From contig NC_079876.1 in assembly GCF_029227915.1 (NCBI RefSeq), positions 32,409,828 to 32,473,827 on the forward strand: a DNA stretch of 64,000 nt. Reading direction: 5' to 3'. The notes beneath the pieces were generated by a model that was not told where the DNA came from, did not search any database, and was given only the letters and a program-made list of their open reading frames with translations. This document shows positions 1 to 12,499 of this stretch, one piece after another. A program made the translations under genes and the position numbers. The stretch's first letter is position 1; every line of letters begins with the position of its first letter. This stretch comes from Hydractinia symbiolongicarpus. Its lineage: Eukaryota > Cnidaria > Hydrozoa > Anthoathecata > Hydractiniidae.

Positions 1-35
1 TGTTTTATCATTTGTTATTATAGAAAATCATCTTG

Positions 36-2942
36 ATGGCAGGTAGCTCTTCCACCGTACCTGCTGTAGTAACGATAGAAGAAGAAAACTTCTTCAGGAT
101 TCAGCGCCTACTGGATGTAAGTAACAAAACATTGCAACGCTATCTGGCAAAATATTTCACAGTCAACGATCCTGGTCAATTTTATGAAGAGCTTAAAACA
201 ATTAAATCACAATTAAAGTTATACAATTCGCAAGAGAAAATATTATTTCCGAAAAATAAAGAAACTAAAATAGAAAAGTGCGACATTACATTGATATTGG
301 CTTTGTTAAGGACTTCAAAGTGTACACCAAGCCAAGCTGATCTCGCTGACATAAAGTCTATACAAAAATACCGAAACAAATACGCTCATTCTGATAGTTA
401 CGCAATACCAACAGCACAATTTCAAAATGAATGGACAAACTTAACTTCTGTACTGGAGAGATTAGGAGCAGATCCTCATGTCATTAAAATTTTAAAAACC
501 CAAACACTGGATTCGAGTGCTTATAAAAAAATCGCTGACTTGAAAGGTAAACGTAGCAATGTTTGGTACCAAGTTCCAATGCCTGTTAAAGAGTTTCACG
601 GAAGAGTTAACGAAATAGATAATATTCATTCGGCGTTGCTAGATACTACCAAAAGAGGATGTGTCATTTCGAATCATGGTGGAGTGGGAAAAACGCAATT
701 GGCCATCAAATACTGTTCTCAATATAGCAATGACTACAATGGCAACGTTATTTGGATAAACAGTGACACTCAAACTAATATTGAGTCTTCGTTTCAATCT
801 GTTGCTGATTATATAGACTTAATACCTAGTACTGCGCATGATGCGAAGAATATCGCTTCTAGAGTGTACGATTTTTTTGCTGATCGACCATGTTTGTTTG
901 TTTTTGACGATGCTAACGACGTGAAACTATTGAATGAATATCTGCCAAAACTACCACCCAGTTCGCATGAACCGGTTATGTTAGTGACAAGTCAAAGCTC
1001 TGAATGGGGGAGTCAGTTTGCCATTGTTCCCTTACATCCATTTACAGATGCGGAGGCCCAAGATTTTGTTACAACTTTTTTACATTTACCTGCATCAAGT
1101 GTAGAGGATGTCAAATTTCTTTGCAAGGAGTTAGGGAATCTCCCCCTGGCTTTACACCAAGCCGTGTGTTACATTAAAAAGCATGGAATCTTTCTCAACA
1201 TGTACAATAAGATGTTGCAAGAGGGAAAATATCACATACTGAAGGAGGAGGTACCAGGTGGCCTCTATACGAAAACTTGTCTCAAAACGTTTGATCTTGC
1301 AAGAGAAAAACTTCATGACAATGGTGACAACAATGCTATCAAACTTCTTAGTTTGATGTCATATATGGATGGTAAGCACATCAACAGGTCCTTTCTTGAA
1401 TTATCTTTTTCAGATGTAGATACGCTGTATTCTGCATTAAAAGTGTTATCAGAATATTCTTTAATAACATACGAAAAAGGAACGGTACAAATGCATACGT
1501 TAGTTCAGCTTGTTGTCCGCATAACGACCGCACAGAATATGACCTTCGTCGACAAAGTGATCAATTGGTTTTTCCCTTCGAAATCGTACTATGGAATGTT
1601 GCTAGATTTAATACTCGAATGTGTACACACTCAAGATGATTGGGTCAAAAGCAACTTAGGAGACACCTCATGGGTTGCGCATGTTATTACTCTCTGTGCA
1701 AGATGTGAAGAAGGAAACACTTCATCTAAAGACAGAAAGTACGTGTCTGATTTTATCTTGAGAAACGATTTGATCGCGCCGATGTGTGATGTGTACGAAA
1801 GCAAATGCCAATACAACACTGGCTACTCTGATTTCAATACTATGTTTGAGAATTTTAGTCAAATATCCGGACGTGAATCTAGCAGGTTGTTTAACCTCCA
1901 AAATTGCAAAGCTACTTTACTGACTAAGGTCGGTAGAAAGAAAGAAGCGTTAGATATATTTGACAAATTGGTAACAGGCTATACAAAACAACTTGGAGCA
2001 AATCATGTTTACACCCTTAATATGAGAATAAATAAATTGTCGTCGTTGATTGATTGTGGACACTATAAACATGCTGAAAGAGAGATAAAAAGTATGAGTG
2101 AAATAAAATCATTTCCAAAACTAAGAGAGCCAGAGCAAATAAGCTTTTTAGAGCACAAGGCTACGCTGTCGTTTTTACAAGGACACTCTAAAAAAGCTTT
2201 GGATTTGTTCAACAAATGTGAAGAGGATTTGCTATCTGTGTTTGGAGAAGAGGCTTCGCGGCGACTGTACACAATTCAGTACAGCAAAGCTAACTGCCTC
2301 TTTCAAATGGGTGAATATGAAAAGTCTAAGAAGATGTTCGAAGATGCCCAAACTAAAGCATTAGAATTGTATACAGATGAAAAACTTGAGAAAGTTTGCA
2401 TTGCAAAACGAAGTATAGCAAAGTGTTTGTTGCACCTAAACAGAACCGATGAAGCTTTGGAAATTCTAGATGACGTTTTGAAAGAACTTCTTGAGCAATT
2501 CGATGAGTTTAACACTGAGTATTTATCAGCAGAATATTTTAAAGTAATTGGTTTAATCGATAAAAATGATTTTAACAGTGCAAAAGAACTTGTTGAAGAA
2601 AATATTAAGAAAAGGAGTGAAATGATCGGAAAAGATCATCCATACGTGTTGTTGTCGAAGGTACAACTCGCTCGATGTCTTATGGAGGAATTGCAGTTAC
2701 AGATGGCGAGAGATGAATTGCTAATTATCAGAGAGAAACAGAAGAAAGAACTGCACATATTACATCCGAATGTGTTGGAAACTGAATTTTATCTTGGGAT
2801 TTGCTATTCAAAGTTAGGCGACACAAACAAAGCTTCTATGATCTTGCATAGTGTTTATGAGGGACAAAAGGAAATACTAGGTGTCAACCATCCTAGTACA
2901 AATAAAACGGAAAACAATACTAAAAAGTTATTTGTAAAGTAA
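36..2942 (+). CDS. HEPN-NB-ARC-TPR receptor-like protein (STAND/NLR type), 968 aa
   Basis: A predicted cytosolic signalling ATPase of the STAND/NLR class. Residues about 10-160 resemble the DZIP3/hRUL138-type HEPN domain, with the R-N-x3-H core RNKYAH at about 113-118. An NB-ARC module follows: Walker A GGVGKT at about 215, Walker B-like FVFDD at about 290, the GNLPLAL motif at about 367 and an MHT (MHD-like) motif near 486. From about 620 to the end there are repeated TPR hairpins of the kinesin-light-chain kind, with LGANH, IGKDHP and LGVNHP signatures. The ATG at 36 is preferred; reading starts 12 bases after a good splice acceptor (TTATTATAG, ending at 23), so an upstream 5'UTR exon is likely outside the window. 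The coding part has no intron and ends at TAA, with a possible ATTAAA polyadenylation signal near 3013. In the family, nucleotide-driven oligomerisation brings the N-terminal domain into action. RNase activity of this HEPN is an inference. Confidence 0.85.
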   Translation: MAGSSSTVPAVVTIEEENFFRIQRLLDVSNKTLQRYLAKYFTVNDPGQFYEELKTIKSQLKLYNSQEKILFPKNKETKIEKCDITLILALLRTSKCTPSQADLADIKSIQKYRNKYAHSDSYAIPTAQFQNEWTNLTSVLERLGADPHVIKILKTQTLDSSAYKKIADLKGKRSNVWYQVPMPVKEFHGRVNEIDNIHSALLDTTKRGCVISNHGGVGKTQLAIKYCSQYSNDYNGNVIWINSDTQTNIESSFQSVADYIDLIPSTAHDAKNIASRVYDFFADRPCLFVFDDANDVKLLNEYLPKLPPSSHEPVMLVTSQSSEWGSQFAIVPLHPFTDAEAQDFVTTFLHLPASSVEDVKFLCKELGNLPLALHQAVCYIKKHGIFLNMYNKMLQEGKYHILKEEVPGGLYTKTCLKTFDLAREKLHDNGDNNAIKLLSLMSYMDGKHINRSFLELSFSDVDTLYSALKVLSEYSLITYEKGTVQMHTLVQLVVRITTAQNMTFVDKVINWFFPSKSYYGMLLDLILECVHTQDDWVKSNLGDTSWVAHVITLCARCEEGNTSSKDRKYVSDFILRNDLIAPMCDVYESKCQYNTGYSDFNTMFENFSQISGRESSRLFNLQNCKATLLTKVGRKKEALDIFDKLVTGYTKQLGANHVYTLNMRINKLSSLIDCGHYKHAEREIKSMSEIKSFPKLREPEQISFLEHKATLSFLQGHSKKALDLFNKCEEDLLSVFGEEASRRLYTIQYSKANCLFQMGEYEKSKKMFEDAQTKALELYTDEKLEKVCIAKRSIAKCLLHLNRTDEALEILDDVLKELLEQFDEFNTEYLSAEYFKVIGLIDKNDFNSAKELVEENIKKRSEMIGKDHPYVLLSKVQLARCLMEELQLQMARDELLIIREKQKKELHILHPNVLETEFYLGICYSKLGDTNKASMILHSVYEGQKEILGVNHPSTNKTENNTKKLFVK

Positions 2943-3605
2943 AGCATTTTTTAACCTGGGAACTGTGTTAATAATTTTAATACACTATATTTTTAAATTT
3001 TTGACAGATAATTATATTAAATCTAAGGCAGAAAATGTGTTAGCGAAGGTGCATATGAATTGTTAAACTGTATTAGTTAGACAAAGTTTGTGTCGGCAGA
3101 AATTTTTTGGTCCTATTTTGCGCCACCTTCTAAAAATTTAGACACTACTGTTCTAGCTTAAGGAATTGCCAGAAAAACGATGTAGCTGATGATACCAAAA
3201 AAATGAAGTTTGGGGACATTTCCAGTTTGCTAGAAACCAATACAGAAGAAAAGAAAAGTCTAAAAATGCACCTAATTTGCAAAGGGTAATTTTCTCATAT
3301 TTCATTCCCCCCATTTTTTGTGGCTTACTGATAAAATAAAGTAATAAAATCTAAACTGGCCTCGGCCCTAGTATTTTGGTGGGGCATTTTTTTCATTTTT
3401 GAACAAATAAGATAATTACGGAATTGTTAACCAAATTGTAAATATGAAGTCACTATTATTATTCTTTCCATGAACTGTTGAATGTGGTAACAAAACAATT
3501 TTTCTGTATAATGGTAATGATTTCGAAATATTCTGGAGTGTTATGAAGGGGTAATCGTTAGTGGCGAACGAAACAAATTGCATATGAATTATATCGCTTG
3601 TTACC

Positions 3606-3635
3606 TGTCAACTCATGTGGAAACATGAGTTGACA
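3606..3635. repeat. Perfect 13-bp inverted repeat, 4-base loop
   Basis: The left arm TGTCAACTCATGT is followed by GGAA and then its exact reverse complement. It may be a rho-independent-style coincidence or a scar of a foldback element. In a eukaryotic intergenic region it has no assigned role. Confidence 0.8.
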
Positions 3636-4030
3636 AGTTTATGATTTAACAAAGTATTCCGTGTAAAATTAGTGTATTTTTGTGAAAGTGAACACTACTA
3701 AGCATCATCTATTCTAGTAACTATTCCAACTCCCTTAAGGGAAGAAATTATTGCGCAAGAAAATATCGCGGAAGAAGAGATTGTGGAATTAAAGGTTGCG
3801 AAATTCGCCGTCTTCGCAATCTAATTTTGTCGATTTCCAAGAAAAAGACGAGTTATTTTTGTCGTTGTTTTGCTGTATAAATTATTTGCATTGAAAGAAT
3901 GAAAGATGAAAACATTTATCAAGCGATTTCGTGAAAAAAAAATTAAGGATCATTGTTTCAATGATCCACAAATTCGTCTGTAATAATGATTTCAAAAATC
4001 GCGCAATGTAATTGGTGAGAACTTACGTCG

Positions 4031-4062
4031 TAGCGGGCAATATTTAACGGTATTGCCCGCTA
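4031..4062. repeat. 12-bp inverted repeat TAGCGGGCAATA
   Basis: Arms TAGCGGGCAATA and TATTGCCCGCTA match perfectly around an 8-base loop. The same GGGCAATA/TATTGCCC core recurs at about 4378-4475 and near 8110. This suggests a small interspersed element family rather than a gene-specific regulatory site. Confidence 0.7.
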
Positions 4063-7000
4063 CCATAGCAACCGTGTTTAAAGTTTAAATATGGTAGCAT
4101 TATATGTAAATAAACACGGAAAAAAGTAAACAAAACGCGAAACAGAAGTGAAACTTACTTTTATCCTTTAAAGAATTCCGTGTTGTAGCTACACAATGAA
4201 ACCTGTAATGCTTACACGATATTCGATTTAAAAAGAATATGTTCTTAGTTCGAGTGTACGTTCCATATGGGAATAGTTTCTATAAAGACATGGTTTCTGC
4301 ATCCTGCTTATAATGTTATATTTTTTGTCGTAAAATGCAGTACCCCGATAATAATCCATATAATAACTGTTTACTTCGGGCAATACCTTCCAATATTGAC
4401 CTCTGTCACGTATTGCCCTCGCAAGCTCAGCCAATACTTTGACGTCGGTCAATATTCTCCGGTATTGCCCTCGTAAACATTTATTATAGGGTGAGTACTG
4501 TATATTGCCAAAACTTAGATTTAAAGCTTATGTCCCACTTCAAAACAACGTTATTTCAAAACACTGATACAACATTAGTATTTAAGAAAAATTATCTCTT
4601 TTTGGTTGATTTGCAATTATAGGAGAGTACTAAGATTAAACAAATAAGGTTAAACAAGCTACTAGCATGGAAATCCAATCGCCATCTTTAATAGGAGCTG
4701 CTGCGTAAAGCATGCGCAGTCTTACTTTCCGCGCTGGTTGCTTGAGCACGTTGCGGGCGCAAAATGGCGGCCGAGAATAAAAACAGTTTCGATAAATAAG
4801 TAGTTTCCATATCGTTTTTGCACTCATTAAATCAATTTCAGCGGATTTGCCTTAGTTTTTCAAAATTATTGAAGCCGTTGGCGGGCGATGGTATGCATCA
4901 CATCATAGACGAGCTAAAAGAAGCTTGGGCAAATTTGGTCTAATTTAGCCATACATTTTTTATCGAAATTGGGAAAATGAAAGTTACACTAAATCATTTT
5001 GAATTTGTGGGCAGTGTGAAGTTATGCAGCTAGTGCGGCATACCTTTTTAGAAAGCTAAAAGAACAATCTAACAGGTAAAGAAAAAATTAAGTTTGTATC
5101 AGTACTTCTGAAATATTATTTTTTTGCCAAACTTTTGGTAAAAAATGTGCTGAAAGTGTAAAGTATTGCTTTCTCTTTTGGCATGTAATGGACTTATTGC
5201 CTAATTTATTAGTATTGTTATTTACTGGTAGGGTCAAATATTCTAGGTATTGAAACCTAAAGGCACCATAATGATATAACTTCACTTTTAATGTAAAAAA
5301 TTGCTCGTTTTTAGCCTAAATTTTTCTGCAAAATATTTGTTTGTAACCGTACGCAATGCCTCTTTTAGATTATCATGTGTGTAGCTGCTGGGCCGAATGG
5401 GTAATATATACAAAAGTGCAAACATGGATGGAATAGATAGCTATATACCTTAATATATACCTAGTACGTAGGACAACCTATTGCTCCAATATTCACAAGC
5501 TAGGTAGTGTTCATACGCAGAGTTCAAACAATTTTTCAGCCACAATCTAGGTTCTTTTTATTCTTTTTGTGATTATTCTGTTCAAACCTTTTAAGCTAGA
5601 TGCTGCAATTGGGACCACCATGTCTGGCTAAAAATCAATTCTTGCCTTTTTGTCTTTGTCTTTGTTTTGTGTGTTCCATTACTTTATTAAATTTGTTTTG
5701 GTGTTTTTGTTAGTTTTTTATCCTTTTATTTCACTTGCTTTTTCCATAGGTTAGAACAATTGCATACGAGATGGTACAACCTGTTGCCGTGGAATTTTGA
5801 TAGTTCTAGTGAAAATATGTTTATATATATATATATATAAATTATCTTTTATTAAATTATCTTTTATTACATAATACTCACGTGTTTAGCAAATAGCAGT
5901 TTTCTTTTGTTTTTCAGTTCCCATAAATGCATTAATAAAGAGTCCCCTAGTATTGTATTTGTAGTATATTTATAGTATATATACGTGTGTTTGCAAAGCG
6001 GGTTAGATATATTAAAAAGAATATATACATAAACATGGATAAAATATTTACAAAACTTCAAGTTTCATGCTATGAGATCATCAGTTGTGAATATTTATCA
6101 GTATTTTTCGTGTAAAAAATTGTTTCCTGGGCACTTATTAATGTCAGAAATTCTTACAAGCTGGCATCTCGTTTACGAAACTATTTTTTGCCTGGCAATT
6201 ATATTCTTGCGAAAAAGTTTTATTTGTTGATTTAAAATTTTAGTGCCCAAAAAAATTATGTGTCAGGTGGTCTTGCACAGCTGCAAAAAAGCAGCCATTT
6301 TAGCAAGAAATGCAATAAATGCCTCCCATTGGTTTGATTTTATTTTAATTTGTTGCAGAAAAAAATGATTGCTGTAACATCAGTTTTTGTGAATAAAAGG
6401 ATGCTTTTGAGACATTGCAAATTAAGACTTAACAACATGCATTTGCCACACTTATTCCAGTTTGAGGTTGTTATGTAATGTATTATGTGGTGTAAACTAT
6501 TTTGATTGCTCTCAGATTGTCACAGGTTTAAGCTTTTAGAAGTTCTCATTATCCAAGTGTTTTGTAAAATATTTTTTGCATTCAATATTCCAATAAGACA
6601 ATACTTCAAAAACATGCAGGTTTTTTTTCTATGCAAAAAAGTAACTTAAGTCTAGGGGTCATTTGAGTTTCTTGACAAATGCTAAAAAATATAACATACT
6701 ATAAAATTCTAATAAATGCGTGTGGCGTTTATTCAATTTTCAGAATTTCAAGGCAGCGTTTACTGGAGACAGCCGTTACATTAATACAAATATTCCTCTT
6801 TAACACAAACCTATATTTTTATCATAAATTCACATAAAATAAATTTAAATGCACCTTTTTGAATAAAGAAATGGTCTGTTTATTAGAGCCTCAACGTTGG
6901 GGGAGTGGGTGTTTATAGAAGACAGGCATAAATATAGATTGGTTGTTTAATTAGGCATTTACCGTTTTCTATCTTTTCAAACTCATAAGATGGTGCCCGA

Positions 7001-8590
7001 AAGTTCTTTTATATTTCTTTATACGCAACATAAACTATGCCTCACAATGCGTTCTTTTCTTTAGCAAAAGTAAAACCACAAAACTTGGTCCTTTTTGGCT
7101 TCCAGAAAGTTTGCTTTAATAGTAATAAAAATGCCCCCTAAAATAAAATGTCTAAAAACTGCCCATTTTACTACAGCTCTGTGAGTACAGAATCCTGTTA
7201 ATTTTGTACTCACAGTGTTTTATTTCCTGTATACTAGCCTGAAATAATAAAGGGAATAAAATTTGTCGTTACAATAGGATTAAAATGTCTAAGCTTAGTA
7301 TATTTGGAAGAATTTTCTTAACATGTTTACTTCGGCTGAGCGTTCTTTATAAAAAGTTATTTCAAATCGACATTGCCCTGCTAGCGACAAAATCACTTAC
7401 ATGTCGGCCAAGGTTAAAACATTCTCACTTGGGATTTTGTAAAATTGATAACTTTTTTAATAATATATATAAATAAAATTTGGTTTAAAAACTTTCCTTG
7501 TACATAAGATGTACATATCAGTAGCTAATAACCCGGTTTGTCTCGGGTATTGTGAAGGTCAGTCGACATACTAAAAACAGGTATCCAAGAAATAGCTAAG
7601 TGTGGGACAAAATTTTGTTCCCCAACTTTTTTTGTACAAAAAACTAATTTTCTGAAGTTCTTTGAACATGTAGAACGTTTTTCCTATCAAGTCTAGGTGA
7701 CATTCTATAGTGGCCACGTTGAATTTAACAAAAATATTTTTAAAAAAAACGTGTTTTGTCACAGACCATAATTTTTTCAAATTAATGTCTTATTAACCTC
7801 TTTTAACCAAATTTATTGCCAGGATAACTTCGTGTTTACAAGTATTTAACAGGATTGAGAGGGTTTCTGTTTCATTAAAAAAAAGACATAAAAATCTAAG
7901 CTTGTTGTGGTAGCTGATAAACAAATGAAACTTAATAATTTTTTTAAAATTTTATTGATAAATGAAAAAAATTTTATTATCAGTTTCAGTGTGTTTAATG
8001 GGTATAAAGCTGTATCCAAAAAAAGCTTAGCTAGCCTAAAATATGTTTACATTTTAACGGATCTCGCCCCAGTCCTAATTCAGTTTAGACATGGGCAGTC
8101 TGAGTTTCCGAAATATTGCCCGCTGAAACAGCCGTGAAAGCGGCAAGCATCAAAGTAATTTTCACGTCATTACATTGCTCCACGGCAAAATGATTGACAT
8201 TTTATTAAGGGACTCATCGGGATATTATAAAATCTTGAGTTGTGACGTTAGATTTTTTGCTCAAACGAAATTAAGTCGCTGAAAACATAAACGTTGGCTA
8301 TATATTGGCTTGAATCTTTAAATAATACACTTTCTTTATCACAACAATTATAAAAGGATAAAAAGGTCTGTGATGGTTGAAAAATAAGAGCAAAATAAGT
8401 ACAATAACAAGACTGAATTTTACATATGTTTTATTTCATGATAAACAAGCACAACAAACACGAAGAAACACATTTCTTTTGTTTTTTATGAAATGGGCCT
8501 GCGGATGCCCATATGGCTACTACGGTTATACTATTTTTGTTTTGTTTTATTCTTCTACACAGATTATGTATATATCTAACAATCAACAAC

Positions 8591-8797
8591 CATGGAATGT
8601 TTATGGCGGATAATTAAAGAGCGTTACTTCATCTGTATTTTCCGCCATAGTGCCAAAGGGGCCACAAGTTTTTGTTAGCGCGTGCGCACTTAGAAATTTT
8701 CTTGAGAATACCAATTAAAGCGCATGAGCTTCTTGCACTATAGCGGAAAATGCAGATGAAGTAGCACTGTTTAATTATCCGCCATGGACATTCCATG
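8591..8797. mobile_element. Long-hairpin MITE-like element, about 207 bp
   Basis: The left arm begins CATGGAATGTTTATGGCGGA and the right arm ends with its near-exact reverse complement (TCCGCCATGGACATTCCATG). Each arm is about 65-70 bases, including TTACTTCATCTG and its partner, around a loop of about 70 bases. No coding sequence is inside. The layout is typical of a non-autonomous foldback or MITE copy. Weaker similarity of the bases just outside the arms suggests that the true ends may lie slightly farther out. Confidence 0.75.
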
Positions 8798-10501
8798 AAG
8801 CTTTTGTTGGAAGTACATGGCTATTCTCTTGAAATATCTCTAAAAGTAAATATCAATCACAGCATTCTAATATCATAACAGTTGTTGTTAACAGAAGTAC
8901 AAAAATGTATTGAAGTTAAGCATCTGTTCAGGAAAAGATTGCATCGCATGTAAATTTTTGTATCGTGCCCTTACGATACCCGAAAGGTTTAGGACACTGA
9001 CATAAGCCATTAGCTGTATTGGGGGAAAGAAGATTTGAACTCGTGGTACTTATGTCTTCTATATTTTTAATACGCTGTTAATTTGTCACAAATTATCAAA
9101 GATTAGCCGGGATGATACTGTGTTGCACGCCCGGTAAAATGCTTACAGTAATGAAGCCTTTTATTTTTTTTAAAAAACACAAAAGTTGATTCAAAGAAAA
9201 CACAAGCTACCCAAGCTTTAAAAAAATCCAAGCTATCACGGCTTGCCATATCCCGTCGTAGCCTACCATTCACGGTTTTATGGTTTATAATATGAATAGA
9301 AAATTAAGACTGCAATTTTAAATTAGTAAAATCCACCCTACGTTTGGAAATTTGTGACTTTGGCATAATTTTATGAATTTTATGAATTTGACAAGCCTGA
9401 AACTTGATATTAAATATTTTATCAACGTTCTCATTTTTTGTGTTGTTGTTATGGCAACTGCGTTGCTAAATGTGATACAGAAAAATCCAGAAATTTTGAA
9501 CACTAGGGTAAATTTATGACTTTGGTATTTCGCATGATGTTTGCAGGGTAAATTTAACAATAAGTGGTCACTTAAAATTTTAAAAATTTGTTCTAAACCA
9601 GTCAAATATTTGAAATTCCTCAGAAGAAATCTTCACAATTTCTTTATTAATGAGTAAATCATGGCCTTGCCTAGTTTGTATATAGCTAAATTTGTTCTAC
9701 GATAACTGAATTTTCCAAATCAGCTTTGAGGAACAATTTTGGAGCAATTATCCCTTGATAAATTTGACGTGAAAATGAAAAATAAAACGTCGACGGAATA
9801 ACATGTTTTTATTATGTCAAAATAATTTTCACTTTAAGACCATATTCAGCATCATTGAATTGGTGTGTGTATAAATGTCTAACTTAATCCGACATGTGAA
9901 AATGCTGTTTTGGTGGTAAAAATGTTACGGACAGTCTTCTTAATTAAGTTTTCTTAATTTCCGCTTTGTAAGCAAGTAGTAATAAGCCTCGGACTAATTT
10001 GATCTATGAGCGCTTTAAGCATGTAAATGACATCAAAATTAATTAGATCCAATTTCCTCTTTCTTTGATTAAAGAAAATTTGATTTTGACAAATCAAAAC
10101 AAACAAAAACAAATAAAGAAATTTCAAATCTACAACTTAGCTTTTTAAAGAAGGATTAACGATTGATAACAAGTTGTGCTTAAAATATTCATTATAACGT
10201 GAATACAAACTTTGTTAACTTTTTATATTTGTGAGCCTTGGTTCTCCAGATATTCAAGGTCAATGTAGTCCTACGGTCGTCGCCATGACAGTGTCGATTA
10301 GGACCATCTGTTCGGTGAAATACTAACTTGTGTGACGTAATTCCGCGAGGATGTAAGCTAACGCATTCTGAATGAACGCAAATGAAAGCGAGGGAGTGCT
10401 ACTCTGTTATTGTCCTGTGATTTTTTAAAGAGTGATTTTATTTCTCATATTTTGAAATAAATATCTTTATTAGAATAAAATAATGTTTCACAGATATAAA
10501 T
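8798..10501. other. Intergenic stretch without recognised genes
   Basis: I see no coding exon. A weak box-B-like GAGTTCAAATC occurs on the minus strand near 9035. The rest is AT-rich sequence without clear repeats. Confidence 0.6.
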
Positions 10502-10937
10502 ATAGTTTTAAAGTTTTTGTATCAATAGTTTTAGAGTTTTTGTATCAATAGTTTTAGAGTTTTTGTATCAATAGTTTTAAAGTTTTTGTATCAATAGTTT
10601 TAGAGTTTTTGTATCAATAGTTTTAAAGTTTTTGTATCAATAGTTTTAAAGTTTTTGTATCAATAGTTTTAAAGTTTTTGTATCAATAGTTTTAGAGTTT
10701 TTGTATCAATAGTTTTAGAGTTTTTGTATCAATAGTTTTAGAGTTTTTGTATCAATAGTTTTAGAGTTTTTGTATCAATAGTTTTAAAGTTTTTGTATCA
10801 ATAGTTTTAGAGTTTTTGTATCAATAGTTTTAGAGTTTTTGTATCAATAGTTTTAAAGTTTTTGTATCAATAGTTTTAGAGTTTTTGTATCAATAGTTTT
10901 AGAGTTTTTGTATCAATAGTTTTACAGTTTTTGTATC
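10502..10937. repeat. 23-bp minisatellite, 19 copies
   Basis: The unit AGTTTTARAGTTTTTGTATCAAT is tandemly repeated about 19 times without indels. Only one position varies (A or G, with C in the last copy). Reading left to right, that position is A G G A G A A A G G G G A G G A G G C, which shows partial higher-order duplication of G-G-A triplets. The uniform spacing and near identity point to recent expansion. Confidence 0.95.
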
Positions 10938-12490
10938 GTAAACGCTCGACTTACTGCCCACCCTCGAATAACCGTCCACTCTTTTTCATAAAAAATTTAT
11001 AAGCGCCCTTCTTGAATTAGTGACCATGAACGGTTATTGGAATACAATAGAACTATTTCAATATCGCCTTTTCATGATCAGCCGTGGTGGAAAAAAATCA
11101 AAACATCACATGAAAACGAGGTTAGTTTAGATAAAGTTCAGGACGCCCAGTTTTTTACGAGTTGTTCTGACCTTAGTTATCAACAAATGTTGGTTTTATA
11201 TTTCCAACTGCCATATTGAAAGGATGGCAGTGTATACAAGTATATAGAGGGTATTTGTAGTGGTAGTGTGACAAAAAGTATGAATATTTAGTGATATTAA
11301 GTGTGTAGTTATGGCAATTTTTGTGGCAACTTTAATGTTTGTTGGCTAGCTAGTTTTATAATTTATATAAATATATTATAATTATATAGGTTATAATTAT
11401 TTTCCTAAAAAAGTTACCCAGCTTTTCGTAGCCAGATATTACAGGTTGGATGTTACAGCTAGCATGTACTTAGAGATGATGTGCTGTCCAGCTATGTATC
11501 GTTATTATTGTCACACTCCCCTGTTAATATTCTTTAACCTTTCCATTCAGTACACATTTATAATAAACACATTTTGGCTCAACCCCGTGTACTCAGTAAT
11601 CACAAATTGTTTTATGTTTTGGTTTGTCTGTTCAGATTCATATTAGTATTGTAGGTTTATCATTTCTTGAACATGTTCAAGAAATAATAAAGCTACAATA
11701 CTAATCACAAATTGTTTATTTTTTCAGTTCTGGCATAAACCATTTTTTTCAGAAGGTGAAGAAACAACTGAAAATACTGCTGTTCATACAAAAATAATAA
11801 AAATATTTAGTAGGCGTAGTGTTGCTCTATTCTCTAAGAAAATGGAGTCAAGGTTCTTAAAACTGTTCTTATTTTCTTTGGGATTAACTTGACAGCAAGA
11901 CGAGGCCTCTATCAACTGTCTTGAGAATGGCAGTGTTAAACTTGTAAGGCCATGTTGTTTGGGATACCCTCAGAAAAATAAAACACAGCCATTTATTAGT
12001 TGTAAGGCCGTCTGTATATATTGAAAACTTTCTTAACTTTCTTAGGCCATCTGTTATAAGTTATTGTGGTAAATCGATCAAGTATTAAACATATCTAAGG
12101 GAGTGCTGTCCAGCTTAACTGGCTAAACGTTATTGCATTGAAACAACATGTGACTTGAAACAAATCGTGAGCGGTTTGTTCATCTACAATTCTCCTAGCT
12201 TTTAAAGAAATCATCTCCCCACTTCCAAAAAAATTGCCTATTTATTATTATTTCATTAAAATACATATTCTTCTGTATAAAAAATCTATTGCCTTCTTAC
12301 AGTAGCTTAATTTCGGAAACTCAAGAAGTATAATACAGAAAAGTTTTTATGTTAATTCAATCAGATAGAGCACCCTTTAATAAAATTATTTTTACAAAGT
12401 TGTTGATCTTTGCTTTCCCGTACAAATAAAGTACAATACTCATAGTTATACTTGACGTGAGATAACAATCTGGCAATACTTATAAATATA
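10938..12490. other. Intergenic stretch with degenerate GCGCCC-type repeat
   Basis: Bases 10938-11030 contain TAAACGCTCGACTTACTGCCC and AAGCGCCCTTCTTGAATTAG. This resembles blocks at 13665-13750 and 34135-34215 (AATAAACGCCC repeated), so a dispersed element family is likely. A long cruciform is listed separately at 11642. I see no coding exon. Confidence 0.55.
11642..11705. repeat. 64-base cruciform with 32-base arms and no loop
   Basis: The sequence is symmetric about GAACATGTTC. The arms match at 30 of 32 positions, from ATTAGTATTGTAG to CTACAATACTAAT. The motif AATCACAAATTGTTT occurs both upstream (about 11599) and directly at its right end (about 11703), as if a foldback element landed next to a duplicated flank. 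Confidence 0.85.
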
Positions 12491-12499
12491 ATATTACTG

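Larger units (their letters stand above)
2943..8590. other. Gene-poor intergenic stretch
   Basis: I see no credible coding exon on either strand; open frames here are short (about 60-78 codons) and lack recognisable domains. It is AT-rich with scattered inverted repeats, listed separately at 3606 and 4031. A related GGGCAATA-containing block lies at about 4375-4475, and another such motif near 8110. A short TA microsatellite lies near 5823. Confidence 0.7.

Noticed and set aside
8985-9050. tRNA-like box B on the minus strand (GAGTTCAAATC)
   Set aside because: No box A or pairing arms at the right distance; probably chance or too decayed to call.
10502-10937. CRISPR-like appearance of the 23-bp array
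   Set aside because: There are no spacers; units are directly adjacent and the genome is eukaryotic.
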